From Shewanella salipaludis (lineage in GTDB: Bacteria; Pseudomonadota; Gammaproteobacteria; Enterobacterales; Shewanellaceae), in assembly GCF_012911865.1 (NCBI RefSeq), contig NZ_JAAXYH010000001.1, forward strand, positions 62,001-126,000: DNA of 64,000 nt. The letters are read 5' to 3'. Below are positions 54,757 through 63,663 of this stretch, one piece after another. The position numbers were made by a program, and so were the translations under genes. The notes beneath the pieces were generated by a model. It did not search any database and had not been told where the DNA came from. It was given only the letters and a program-made list of their open reading frames with translations. The stretch's first letter is position 1. Every line of letters begins with the position of its first letter.

Positions 54757-55551
54757 ATGAGCAGACGTTGCCACGAAGTGGATTATGAGATCAAGGGCCA
54801 CAGCATGCAGTTGGTGGAAGTGGAGCTGGACCCCAATGAAACTGTGATCGCCGAAGCCGGTGCCATGAATTATATGGAGCAGGACATCAGCTTCGAAGCC
54901 AAGATGGGCGATGGCTCTGAGCCAGAGTCGGGTTTCTTCGGCAAGGTGCTGGGGGCCGGCAAGCGGGTACTGACCGGCGAGAGCATCTTCATGACCCATT
55001 TCACCAATCAAGGGCAGGCCAAGCGCAGAGTTGCCTTCGCCGCGCCTTATCCCGGCACCATATTGGCTATCGATCTCGCCGAGCATAGAGGAGAACTCAT
55101 CTGCCAGAAAGACAGTTTCCTGGCCGCGGCGCTGGGCACTAAGGTCAGCATGAAGTTCAACCGCCGTTTGGGAACAGGTTTCTTCGGCGGTGAGGGCTTC
55201 ATACTCCAGAATCTGCAGGGGGATGGCATGGTATTCGTGCATGCCGGCGGTACCCTGATAAAGAAAGAACTCAAGGGCGAGACCCTGAGGGTCGATACCG
55301 GCTGTCTGGTTGGCTTCACCCCGGGGATCGACTACGACATAGCGCGGGCCGGTTCGCTCAAGTCCATGGTGTTCGGCGGTGAGGGCCTGTTCCTGGCGAC
55401 CCTGTCCGGCCATGGCACCGTATGGCTGCAGAGCCTGCCATTCTCGCGTATGGCGGATCGCATCATAGCCCATGCGCCTTCGAGCGGCGGCAGCGACAGG
55501 GGTGAAGGTTCTGTGCTGGGCGGCCTGGGGCGCATGTTGGACGGCCGCTAA
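54757..55551 (+). CDS. AIM24/TIGR00266-family protein
   Basis: The 264-aa protein has '[21 protein letters not shown]', '[20 protein letters not shown]' and '[20 protein letters not shown]', signatures of the tryptophan-RNA-attenuator-like beta fold of the AIM24 family. Function is unknown in bacteria. Upstream in-frame GTG 54733 and ATG 54754 exist; AAGGA at 54746-54750 fits ATG 54757 best. Probably monocistronic. Confidence 0.88.
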   Translation: MSRRCHEVDYEIKGHSMQLVEVELDPNETVIAEAGAMNYMEQDISFEAKMGDGSEPESGFFGKVLGAGKRVLTGESIFMTHFTNQGQAKRRVAFAAPYPGTILAIDLAEHRGELICQKDSFLAAALGTKVSMKFNRRLGTGFFGGEGFILQNLQGDGMVFVHAGGTLIKKELKGETLRVDTGCLVGFTPGIDYDIARAGSLKSMVFGGEGLFLATLSGHGTVWLQSLPFSRMADRIIAHAPSSGGSDRGEGSVLGGLGRMLDGR

Positions 55552-55604
55552 TAGGACGGCAACTGTTAATTGATAACACAGTTGTCCGCATAAATGGCAC
55601 CCAA

Positions 55605-55646
55605 TAAAAAAAAGTCCCCATAACTCATGAGTTAGGGGACTTTTTT
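55605..55646. terminator. Bidirectional terminator
   Basis: AAAAAAGTCCCC / GGGGACTTTTTT with a self-complementary TAACTCATGAGTTA loop region; serves AIM24 (+) and the convergent small gene (-). Confidence 0.93.
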
Positions 55647-55660
55647 ATTGCTCATGCGCA

Positions 55661-55987
55661 TCAGTGGTGGCCGAGGATCTCCAGGATCTCCCGGGTGTCG
55701 GCATGGAGCCTGAACCAGGTACCTTCGATATCCAGGGTAATGCTGCCATCTTGTCCCACGGGGACCCGCACCTGGCCGCGGTCATAGAGATCCTGCTCCA
55801 GGGTATCGCCCCTGTGGTACTTCTTCTGCCAGCCCGGCGGCAGGGGTTCGCCCCTGGCGAGTTTTTTCTGTAGCCCGGGCGGCAACGCCTTGCCTTTCTT
55901 GTCATGGTCGTCGTGTTTGGCCAATGCGCTCTGACTGGCGAGCAGGGTGAAGGCCGCAGTGGCGAGTATCAGTATCTTGCTGTTCAT
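55661..55987 (-). CDS. Secreted small basic protein with PPGxxKK motifs
   Basis: A 108-aa protein with a Sec signal ending 'ASQSALA', then 'ALPPGLQKKLARGEPLPPGW' and a C-terminal strand-rich part ('VRVPVGQDGSITLDIEGTWF'). This layout resembles the RcnB/YcgJ-like periplasmic families, which can bind metal or envelope polymers; the role is unproven. ATG 55987 has AGGAGC upstream. It follows the EVE-domain gene by one base, so they are co-transcribed. Confidence 0.7.
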   Translation of the reverse strand: MNSKILILATAAFTLLASQSALAKHDDHDKKGKALPPGLQKKLARGEPLPPGWQKKYHRGDTLEQDLYDRGQVRVPVGQDGSITLDIEGTWFRLHADTREILEILGHH

Positions 55988-55988
55988 C

Positions 55989-56480
55989 TTATGCTCCTGT
56001 TGTCTCATGGTGCGCTGGCTCTGCCGCCATGTGGCAGATAAATTGCCATTCGTCTGCGGTGACCGGCTGAATACTGAGTCTGGCACCTTTCTTGACTAAA
56101 TACATCTCGGCCAGCGCGGGTGTGGCCTTGATCTCACTCAGGCTGATGTTACGGTCGAATTTTTTAACGAAGCCGATATCGACACTGAGCCAGCGTGGCT
56201 TCTCCGGGCTGGATTTGGGATCATGGTAGGCCGAATCCGGGTCGAAGGCGCTGGCATCCGTGTAGGCTGTCGAGGTGACTCTGGCTATGCCCACTATCCC
56301 GGGCACCTTGCAGCTGGAGTGATAGAAAAACACCTCATCGCCCACTTGTATGGCGTCACGGATGAAGTTGCGCGCCTGGTAGTTGCGTATGCCTTGCCAG
56401 GGTTCGGCCTGCGGCGCCTTGGCGTGTAAATCATCGATACTGAACTCATGGGGTTCAGATTTCATCAACCAGTAGTTCAT
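55989..56480 (-). CDS. EVE-domain protein (THYN1-like)
   Basis: The 163-aa protein opens 'MNYWLMKSEPHEFSIDDL' and has 'WQGIRNYQARNFIRDAIQVG' and 'VFFYHSSCKVPGIVGIARV', the EVE (PUA-like) domain, which can read modified bases in DNA or RNA. In bacteria EVE proteins are often near restriction or antitoxin genes, but here the neighbour is a small secreted protein. The 56481-56757 gap has only promoter-like sequence. Confidence 0.92.
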   Translation of the reverse strand: MNYWLMKSEPHEFSIDDLHAKAPQAEPWQGIRNYQARNFIRDAIQVGDEVFFYHSSCKVPGIVGIARVTSTAYTDASAFDPDSAYHDPKSSPEKPRWLSVDIGFVKKFDRNISLSEIKATPALAEMYLVKKGARLSIQPVTADEWQFICHMAAEPAHHETTGA

Positions 56481-56757
56481 CGTCTGTCCTGCTGTGGGGA
56501 ACTGCGGCTATTGTCCCGGTGAGCGAGGCCGAACTCAAGGCGTTTTTTGCCTGCTTGCGGGCGAGTCCCTGTCCGGTTAAGTTCAGGTTCAGCCTGGGAA
56601 CGCTTGCGGATGTTGGGTGAGAATACCCTGGCCAGCGGATTGCCGCTCCCCGGGGCACCCCGTCTTTAGTCTAATGCCTTGGGGTTTTACTTGTGATCCG
56701 GGCCCGGCTTTCGTTAGATTGGGTCAATAATAAGAAATCAGTCAGCATGGAGGCCCA

Positions 56758-58560
56758 ATGTCTATTTCAGTTCCACAATCACAATCACAATCACAATCAC
56801 AGCCACAGTCACAATCACAGCCCTCACAACCACAGCGTATGTCAGGGACCGCCCCGGCCGTTGCCGAGTCACGGTTTCCCTTGAGTCAGAGCCTGTATTC
56901 CGGCAGCAGCGCCGGGGCGCTGACCGAACTGACCATAGGCCAATATTTCGATCGCATCGCCGAAGAGCATGCCGACAGGCTGGCGCTGGTGGTGCCGCAT
57001 CAGGACATACGCTGGAGTTACCGCCAATACAGGCAACGGGTCGATGCCCTGGCAACGGGCCTGTTGGCGCTTGGCATAGCACCGGGCGACAGGGTGGGGA
57101 TCTGGTCGCCCAACAAGGTCGAGTGGTGCCTGACCCAATTCGCCACCGCCAAGATAGGCGCCATCATGGTGTGCATCAACCCCGCCTATCGCCCGGAAGA
57201 ATTGCACTATGCGCTGGACAACGTCGGCTGCCGGGCCATCATCTGCGCCGACAGCTTCAAGTCGAGCAACTATCTGCAGATGCTCTATGAGCTCTTGCCC
57301 GAGTTGAGGCAGTGCCAGCCGGGGAGACTCGAGGCCAAGGCCTTGCCCAAGCTGGAGATGGTGATCCGCACTGGAGCCGACGCCTCGGCCGGGATGCTGA
57401 ATTTCGATGCCGTGACCCGCCTTGGGGGTGAGTCCGAATACCTGCGCCTGGCCGAGATAGCGCTCCGGCTCAAGAGTGAAGATGCCATCAATATCCAATT
57501 CACCTCGGGCACCACGGGCAACCCCAAGGGGGCGACCCTGTCCCACAGGAACATACTCAACAATGGCCTCCTGGTGAGCGAGGCCATGAACCTGAGCTGT
57601 GAAGATAAAATTTGCATTCCCGTGCCCCTGTATCATTGCTTCGGCATGGTGCTGGGCAGCCTGGTGTGCCTGGCCAAGGGCGCGGCGGCGGTATTTCCCG
57701 GGGAGTCGTTCGATGCCCGCACCACGCTGGAAGTGGTCCAGCGGGAGCGCTGCACCGGCCTGCATGGGGTGCCGACCATGTTTATCGCCGAGCTGGAACT
57801 GCCGGACTTTGCCGATTACGACCTATCCAGCCTGCGCACCGGCATCATGGCCGGCGCCACCTGCCCGGAAGAAGTGATGATTCGGGTACAAGATCTCATG
57901 TACATGCGTGAGGTGCTCATAGGTTATGGCCAGACGGAATGCAGCCCGATCAATAACATGACCGAAATCGATTCGCCGCTGGAGAAGCGGGTCTGCACCG
58001 TGGGGCGCGCGTTGGCGCATACCGAGGTCAAGATAGTCGATGAGCTGGGCGAGACAGTGCCCCTGGGCCAGCCGGGCGAGGTGTGCAGCCGTGGTTATGG
58101 GGTGATGCTGGGCTATTGGAATGACCCGGTCAAGACGGCGGAGACCATAGATGCACAGGCCTGGTTGCACTCGGGGGACTTGGGGGAAATGGACGCGCAG
58201 GGTTATGTTAAAATCGTCGGCCGTATCAAGGACATGATCATCCGCGGTGGCGAGAATATCTACCCGAGGGAAATTGAAGAGAAACTCTACCGTCATCCGG
58301 ATATTCAGGATGCCGCCGTGTTCGGGGTACAGAGCGACAAATACGGCGAGGAGGTCTGTGCCTGGATCAAGACCCGCCCCGGCAGTGAGCTGAGCGAGGA
58401 TGAGGTGCGGCATTTCCTCACCGAGAAGATTTCCTACTTCAAGGTACCCAGGTACATCAAGTTTGTCGAGGCCTATCCCATGACGGTCACAGGCAAGATC
58501 CAGAAGTTCAGGATGCGTGAACTCATGTACCAGGAGCTGCACCGGGCGATTAACGCCTGA
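56758..58560 (+). CDS. AMP-dependent acyl-CoA synthetase with a Gln-Ser repeat at the N-terminus
   Basis: The 600-aa ANL-family enzyme activates a fatty or short-chain acid. Motifs: 'QFTSGTTGNPKGATLSHRN' (P-loop), 'YGQTECSPIN', 'LHSGDLGEMDAQGY' and 'GRIKDMIIRGGENIYPREIE', with the catalytic Lys in 'TVTGKIQKF'. Residues about 6-25 are (QS)n-like, encoded by a CACAAT hexamer microsatellite at about 56773-56820, which can change length without a frameshift. GGAGG precedes ATG 56758; an internal ATG at codon 28 could also start a protein without the repeat. Substrate unknown. Confidence 0.9.
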   Translation: MSISVPQSQSQSQSQPQSQSQPSQPQRMSGTAPAVAESRFPLSQSLYSGSSAGALTELTIGQYFDRIAEEHADRLALVVPHQDIRWSYRQYRQRVDALATGLLALGIAPGDRVGIWSPNKVEWCLTQFATAKIGAIMVCINPAYRPEELHYALDNVGCRAIICADSFKSSNYLQMLYELLPELRQCQPGRLEAKALPKLEMVIRTGADASAGMLNFDAVTRLGGESEYLRLAEIALRLKSEDAINIQFTSGTTGNPKGATLSHRNILNNGLLVSEAMNLSCEDKICIPVPLYHCFGMVLGSLVCLAKGAAAVFPGESFDARTTLEVVQRERCTGLHGVPTMFIAELELPDFADYDLSSLRTGIMAGATCPEEVMIRVQDLMYMREVLIGYGQTECSPINNMTEIDSPLEKRVCTVGRALAHTEVKIVDELGETVPLGQPGEVCSRGYGVMLGYWNDPVKTAETIDAQAWLHSGDLGEMDAQGYVKIVGRIKDMIIRGGENIYPREIEEKLYRHPDIQDAAVFGVQSDKYGEEVCAWIKTRPGSELSEDEVRHFLTEKISYFKVPRYIKFVEAYPMTVTGKIQKFRMRELMYQELHRAINA

Positions 58561-58721
58561 TGCTAAATTGCCTCCAATCAATCTGTTAGCTTTGCGGGAC
58601 AGGGCGCATCCGCCGCTGTCCCGGCGAAAGTTCCGCTATACTCAGCTGTGATTTACTCAAGATGGGACTCGCCTCGGGGCGGTCGCCTAAGCCTGTTGCC
58701 AATCAGCCGAGGAGCTAAACT

Positions 58722-59504
58722 ATGCCGGCCAAGTCAGCCATGACCCAGACTCTGTTTGCCCGCCTGCTCGAGTCGATGCGACGCTGCGCCTGGCTCATGC
58801 TCTGTCTGGTACCCCAGCTGCAGGCCGAGGTGCTGCATTTGACCTCTTTACACTGGCCGCCTTACTCGAGTCAGAACCTGGCCAATCAGGGGGCGGTCGT
58901 GGCCGTGGTCAGGGCAGCGGTCGAGGCCATGGGCCATGAGCTGGAGGTGGATTTCTACCCCTGGAGCCGGGCCATCAAGCTGGCCAATATGCCCAATGCC
59001 CAATACGTGGGTTACTTCCCCGAGTACGGCTTTAAAACCGATAAATACCTGTTCTCCTCGTCCCTGGGCAGCAGCCCTCTGGGACTGGTCGAGCAGAGGT
59101 TGCACCCCATAAGCTGGGTGCAGCTCAGGGATCTGAATCAATATACCCTGGGGGTGGTGAGAGATTATGTGAATACCGAAGAGCTGGACGCCATGATCTC
59201 GGCCGGTGTCCAGAAAGTGGAGTTTTCCAGTTCGGATGAACACAATGTCAGGAAGGTGGCCGCCGCCAGGGTCGATGCCGCGGTGATCGATGTGCATGTG
59301 CTCAATTATATTCTCAAGCAGGGTGGCTTCGAGGGCCTGGCCAGTCGCCTGCAGGTTAACCGGCGCCTGCTGGCCGACAAGCAGCTCTATATCGCCTTCC
59401 AGAATAGCGCGCAAGGTCGGCGCTGGCGGGCAATAACAGATGCCGGGTTGCAGAAGATCGATGTTGCCAAAATTCTGCATGACAACCTCGGCCAGACCCC
59501 TTGA
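58722..59504 (+). CDS. Periplasmic solute-binding protein (amino-acid-like family 3)
   Basis: A 260-aa protein with a signal region ending 'LVPQLQAE', then 'HWPPYSSQNLANQGAVVAVV' and 'VDFYPWSRAIKLANM', as in the Shewanella/Vibrio family-3 binding proteins that lack an adjacent ABC transporter. No permease gene is adjacent, so it may be an orphan sensor or scavenger. Start ATG 58722, with GGAGC upstream. Confidence 0.75.
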   Translation: MPAKSAMTQTLFARLLESMRRCAWLMLCLVPQLQAEVLHLTSLHWPPYSSQNLANQGAVVAVVRAAVEAMGHELEVDFYPWSRAIKLANMPNAQYVGYFPEYGFKTDKYLFSSSLGSSPLGLVEQRLHPISWVQLRDLNQYTLGVVRDYVNTEELDAMISAGVQKVEFSSSDEHNVRKVAAARVDAAVIDVHVLNYILKQGGFEGLASRLQVNRRLLADKQLYIAFQNSAQGRRWRAITDAGLQKIDVAKILHDNLGQTP

Positions 59505-59579
59505 GTCAGGCATTGGGCTTGCCGTCATGTCATAAATTTGTCGTCTGGTGTTGCTACAATTTCGCTTGGTTTTGTCTCA

Positions 59580-60620
59580 ATGAAGCACATTATGCATAGG
59601 CCACCCTTCGAGCTGGATACCTTGGGCCAGCTGATAGCAGCACACGAGTCGGTGTTACGTCACCGGGTGTTGGCCGAGATCCCCCATCTTGACCGGACCC
59701 TGCCGCTCTACAGTGTCGAGCTTGGCAGCCAGTCGCCGGGCTGCCCGACCGTGTTGTTTGTCGGTGGGGTACATGGCGTCGAGCGCATCGGCTCCCAAGT
59801 GATCCTGGCCCTGCTCACCAGTCTGCTGCATCGGCTCGACTGGGACAGGCATCTCAAGCAATTGCTGACCGGGGTCAGGCTGGCCTTCGTGCCTGTGGTG
59901 AACCCGGTCGGGATGCTCAAGGGCAGCCGGGGCAATGGCAATGGCGTCGACCTGATGCGCAATGCCCCCATAGAGGCCAGCGACAGAGTGACCTTCATGG
60001 TGGGGGGGCAGAGGTTGTCGCCGCGCCTGCCCTGGTTCCGGGGTCATAACGGCATGGAGCCGGAAACGGCGGCGTTGGTGGATTATGTCAAACAACTGCT
60101 GGCCGGCAGCTCCAGCCTGATGTCTCTCGATGCGCATTCGGGCTTCGGCCTGACAGATCATATCTGGTTTCCCTTCGCCGGTGCCCATAAGCCCATTCCT
60201 GCGGTCGGTCACGTATATCGTCTCAAGCGGGTCTTCGAAGCCAGTTATCCGCATCATGGTCACTATGGCTTGGCGCCCCAGAGCAGGTTCTACCGCACCC
60301 ATGGTGACATCTGGGATTATCTGGTGACATCCCATTCGGGCGCGGCGCCCTTCGTGCCCTTCACCCTGGAGATGGGATCTTGGGCCTGGATCAAGAAAAA
60401 TCCGCGCCAGGTGTTTAACTTCGCGGGCTTCTTCAATCCGCAGAAGACCCATAGACACCATAGGATCTTGCGTCGTCATACTGTGCTGATGCAGTTCATG
60501 ATGGATCTCGCCTACGCCAGGGCATTGGAAGGGGTGCCGGCGAGCGAACTGGCACTGGCCACAGAGGAGGCGATACGCCTGTGGTATTCCAGGGGGCCAG
60601 GCCCAGCGGTCGGCACTTAA
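59580..60620 (+). CDS. M14-type zinc carboxypeptidase/deacylase
   Basis: The 346-aa protein has the metal motif HxxE in 'GGVHGVERIG', substrate loop 'GNGVDLMRNAP' and 'DAHSGFGLTDHIWFPFAG' (third ligand His). 'FTLEMGSW' supplies the late Glu. It is close to the succinylglutamate-desuccinylase/M14 bacterial group. The frame opens at TTG 59538; ATG 59580 (or 59592) is preferred. Target peptides or amides are unknown. The alpha/beta hydrolase follows after 67 bp. Confidence 0.8.
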   Translation: MKHIMHRPPFELDTLGQLIAAHESVLRHRVLAEIPHLDRTLPLYSVELGSQSPGCPTVLFVGGVHGVERIGSQVILALLTSLLHRLDWDRHLKQLLTGVRLAFVPVVNPVGMLKGSRGNGNGVDLMRNAPIEASDRVTFMVGGQRLSPRLPWFRGHNGMEPETAALVDYVKQLLAGSSSLMSLDAHSGFGLTDHIWFPFAGAHKPIPAVGHVYRLKRVFEASYPHHGHYGLAPQSRFYRTHGDIWDYLVTSHSGAAPFVPFTLEMGSWAWIKKNPRQVFNFAGFFNPQKTHRHHRILRRHTVLMQFMMDLAYARALEGVPASELALATEEAIRLWYSRGPGPAVGT

Positions 60621-60687
60621 GCACTATTTTTGGGGCAGCGGCCAAGGTTGGCAGCGCGGACATAGACCTGGCTGGAGGAGGCATAGA

Positions 60688-61422
60688 TTGGCGACTTGGG
60701 TATTGCTGCGGGGCCTGATGCGGGATCATAGGCATTGGCAGGGGTTTGAACATAGGCTGAGGGAGCAGGGATTGGCGGTCATCACCCCAGATCTGCCGGG
60801 CAATGGTGAGCTGGCCCATGAAGTCAGTCCGGCGCATATGCGCGACTATGCCGACGCCGTCTGGCGGCAGCTGGGTCAGGCAAATGACTTGCATCTGGTG
60901 GGCCTGTCCATGGGCGGCATGCTGGCGCTGGAGATGGCCAGGCAAGCGCCCGAGCGCATCGCCAGGGTATTCCTGCTCAACTGCAGCGCCGCCAATCTTT
61001 CCCCCTGGTACCAGAGATTCAGTCCCATGGGACTCCTCAAGGCCTGCATAGATTGCAGGAAGAGCCCACACCTCAATCTGCTGGAATCGCTCATTCTCAA
61101 GCTGACCAGCTACCGGCATGGCAGGGATTTCGGACTGATAAGCCAGTGGAGTGATTTGCGCCGCGTCAGCCATACCCGCTGGTGCAATCTGCTGAGACAG
61201 GTATGGGCGGCGGCGCACTTTCGGGCGCCGGCGGCAATAGAGGTACCTCTGGTGCTCATCTATGGCCGCGAAGACAGGCTGGTGAACCCTGTCTGCAGTT
61301 ATCGGCTGGCGCGTTTCTACCGTCTGGACGTCAGTGAGCTGCCTCACTGCGGCCATGATATCGCGCTGGATAACCCGGAGGCGCTGTTAGCCTTGTTGCT
61401 GGACAGGCGCCGGTCGCCATGA
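60688..61422 (+). CDS. Alpha/beta-hydrolase
   Basis: A 244-aa hydrolase with oxyanion 'LLRGLMRDHRHW', nucleophile elbow GLSMGG (Ser), Asp in 'YGREDRLV' and His in 'PHCGHDIALDNPE', giving a complete catalytic triad. TTG 60688 is used as the start; GGAGGAGG lies 7 nt before and no ATG is close. It ends 27 bp from the convergent yccF. Esterase, thioesterase or peptidase role not decidable. Confidence 0.85.
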   Translation: MATWVLLRGLMRDHRHWQGFEHRLREQGLAVITPDLPGNGELAHEVSPAHMRDYADAVWRQLGQANDLHLVGLSMGGMLALEMARQAPERIARVFLLNCSAANLSPWYQRFSPMGLLKACIDCRKSPHLNLLESLILKLTSYRHGRDFGLISQWSDLRRVSHTRWCNLLRQVWAAAHFRAPAAIEVPLVLIYGREDRLVNPVCSYRLARFYRLDVSELPHCGHDIALDNPEALLALLLDRRRSP

Positions 61423-61448
61423 ATCTCTGGCCCGCGGCGCCGTTTGGG

Positions 61449-61856
61449 TCAGTCACTGGCCACGACACTCTGACCTATGGGGGTCAGGCTGAGCATGGCC
61501 AATTTCAGGTGCTGAATACCGAAGGGTATGCCTATGATGGTGATGAAGCAGGCGAAGGCATGCATGATATGTCCCAGGGCAAGCCAGAAGCCGAACAGCA
61601 GGAACCAGATGATATTCCCCAGGGTGCCAAAGGCGCCCGTGCCTATGTCATCCTGACCCGTTAAGCGCCTGCGGTTGATCTGTTCCTGACCGAAGGGCCA
61701 GAAGGTCATCTCGCCTATGACGAAGCAGGCGCGCCCGAAGGGGATGCCTATGATGCTGATGAAGCAGAGGATGCCCGCCAGCCACCAGGCCAGTCCCATG
61801 ACGAAACCACCCAGAACAAACCAGGCGATGTTGAAGATTAATCTCAGTAGTGCCAT
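61449..61856 (-). CDS. yccF: YccF-domain inner-membrane protein
   Basis: A 135-aa protein with two tandem YccF repeats, each of a hydrophobic pair plus 'IIGIPFGRACFVIGEMTFWP' and 'IIGIPFGIQHLKLAMLSLTP'. Family members are small inner-membrane proteins of unknown function, often grouped with E. coli YccF. Divergent from the PLP enzyme gene. Confidence 0.9.
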   Translation of the reverse strand: MALLRLIFNIAWFVLGGFVMGLAWWLAGILCFISIIGIPFGRACFVIGEMTFWPFGQEQINRRRLTGQDDIGTGAFGTLGNIIWFLLFGFWLALGHIMHAFACFITIIGIPFGIQHLKLAMLSLTPIGQSVVASD

Positions 61857-62091
61857 CTAATACTCCTTGCTGTGAAGCGTGTCTTACCCGACTCATGCAC
61901 CTGTTAAGCCAGAATCATGCCAATATATAAGCTATTGATATTTTAGGAATAGAGCCAGGAGGCGAATACAGGAATAGTGAGTTTTAACACTAAATGGTGA
62001 AAATGCCACAGCCATGGGCGCGGCAGAAAGTCGCTGCCAGCGCGGCGCCGCTGGAGTACACTTAGCCCATCTTGTGGTTAATCTTTCCCTT

Positions 62092-63042
62092 ATGCAGACT
62101 CCTTCTCCCGTCGATACTGTGTCTTTCAATGGCAAGCAAGTTTACGTCAAGCGTGATGATCTCTTGCATCTGGCGCACCCGGATGCGACCGTTGCCGGCT
62201 GCCCAAGTGGCTTCAGCGGCAACAAGGCGCGCAAGTTCGCCTATTTCCTCGCCCATGAGTTCCCCGGCATCACCAAGCTGGTGGGCCATGGTTCCCCCCA
62301 GGCCAATTCCCTCTATAGCCTGTCGGTGCTGGCCAGGTTGAAAGGCTGGCAATTGGACTATTATGTCGATCATATCGCCGCCCAGCTCAGGCAGCAGCCC
62401 TGCGGCAACTATGCCGCCGCGCTGGCCATGGGGGCCAACATAGTGGCGCTGGACCCATTGGCATCGACCGCCGGCCTCGGCTGCGCCGAATATATTGCCG
62501 GGCATGTCCTGCCCGGCCATGAGGATATTTTGTTCGTGCCCGAAGGCGGCCGCTGCGGTTACGCCGAATACGGTGTGAGCCAGCTGGGGCAGGAAATCGT
62601 CACCTGGGTACAGGCTCAGGGGATAAGGGAGCTTAAGCTGTTTCTGCCGTCGGGGACGGGCACTACAGCCTTGTTCCTGAACAAGTATTTCATGAATGTG
62701 CAGGCCGACATCGAGGTGCTCACCTGCGCCGTGGTCGGCGGTGAAGATTACCTCAGGCTGCAATTTTCCCAGCTCTGTCCCGAGACCGAGTTTCACCCCA
62801 GGATAGTGCCCTTGGCCAAGAAGTATCACTTCGGCAAGCTCTACCCTGAGTACTATCGGATGTGGAAACAGGCCTGCGCCACAGGCATAGAATTCGAACT
62901 CCTGTACGATCCCCTCGGCTGGTTGGTGGTCGAAGGCTTGTTGGCGGCCGAGCCAGGGATACGCCTCATGTACCTGCATCAAGGGGGACTGTTGGGGAAC
63001 GACAGCATGTTGCCAAGGTACAGGCGTAAATACGGCCCCTAA
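62092..63042 (+). CDS. PLP-dependent D-cysteine desulfhydrase / ACC-deaminase-like enzyme
   Basis: A 316-aa fold-type II PLP enzyme. 'VKRDDLLH' and the PLP lysine in 'FSGNKARKFAY' (around residue 47) are the family signature; 'GHGSPQANSLYSLSVLA' and 'FLPSGTGTTALFL' are the phosphate-binding and glycine loops. The ACC-deaminase/D-cysteine desulfhydrase split cannot be settled; in gammaproteobacteria desulfhydrase activity is more common. The frame is open from 62014 and a GTG at 62074 is possible; ATG 62092 best fits the family N-terminus. Confidence 0.85.
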   Translation: MQTPSPVDTVSFNGKQVYVKRDDLLHLAHPDATVAGCPSGFSGNKARKFAYFLAHEFPGITKLVGHGSPQANSLYSLSVLARLKGWQLDYYVDHIAAQLRQQPCGNYAAALAMGANIVALDPLASTAGLGCAEYIAGHVLPGHEDILFVPEGGRCGYAEYGVSQLGQEIVTWVQAQGIRELKLFLPSGTGTTALFLNKYFMNVQADIEVLTCAVVGGEDYLRLQFSQLCPETEFHPRIVPLAKKYHFGKLYPEYYRMWKQACATGIEFELLYDPLGWLVVEGLLAAEPGIRLMYLHQGGLLGNDSMLPRYRRKYGP

Positions 63043-63489
63043 TACTGCCAATGCAGCGCTAATGCGGTGCTAAAGTCATATGAGGTGAGCTGCTTCAACC
63101 TATGTGCCTGACTATGCTCCTGAGCCTTGCCATGTTCGGGAACGAGCAGATACCGTGAATGCCGGGGGCCATTGTTGGCTGACGGGCAAAAGGTATGTGA
63201 CGAGGGTATGTGCGAGGGGTAGTCATTTGGTCAGGCGGGATCTGTGTGAGATAAGATGCGCCTGAGCCAAATGTGTAACGTCTTATGGGGTGAGCCAGGC
63301 TACTCCTGCGAGTCGCTGCCTCTCTCGGTTAACATCCGGTACGAGTGAGAGGGAAAAGTACCGAGAAGCGATGTTAAGCAAGTTTTTCATGAGTCTCAAA
63401 TCGATTTGCTATCGATTGTCCGGCGAGAATCATCGCATCAATCCGCTTAATGTGGGCGGTATCGACGCCAGTGCCTAAGCTTGTGAGGC
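63043..63489. other. Intergenic region
   Basis: No gene is clearly supported. A short frame from ATG 63371 (35 aa, ending 63478, basic start 'MLSKFFMSLKS') could encode a small peptide, but no homology is recognised and the Shine-Dalgarno is weak. Confidence 0.4.
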
Positions 63490-63663
63490 TTATTTGTTGG
63501 CAGACAACAACCATTTCATAAATGTCAGCGCTTCGGTGCGCTTGGAAAAGGTTTGTTTGTTTTTACCTTGTCTGTCGGTAAAAGCAATCGAGGTTTTGTT
63601 TACTGAAATTGAATCAACCGGAAAGCTAACTGTAATTTCATGACCATTAATATTGTATGACAT
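63490..63663 (-). CDS. Small hypothetical protein
   Basis: A 57-aa protein starting MSYNINGHEITVSFPVDSIS, with AGGAG before ATG 63663 (an upstream in-frame ATG at 63696 lacks one). It is strand-rich at the N-terminus and ends in a short helix 'EALTFMKWLLSANK'. No family recognised, but the clean Shine-Dalgarno and balanced composition support coding. Confidence 0.6.
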   Translation of the reverse strand: MSYNINGHEITVSFPVDSISVNKTSIAFTDRQGKNKQTFSKRTEALTFMKWLLSANK

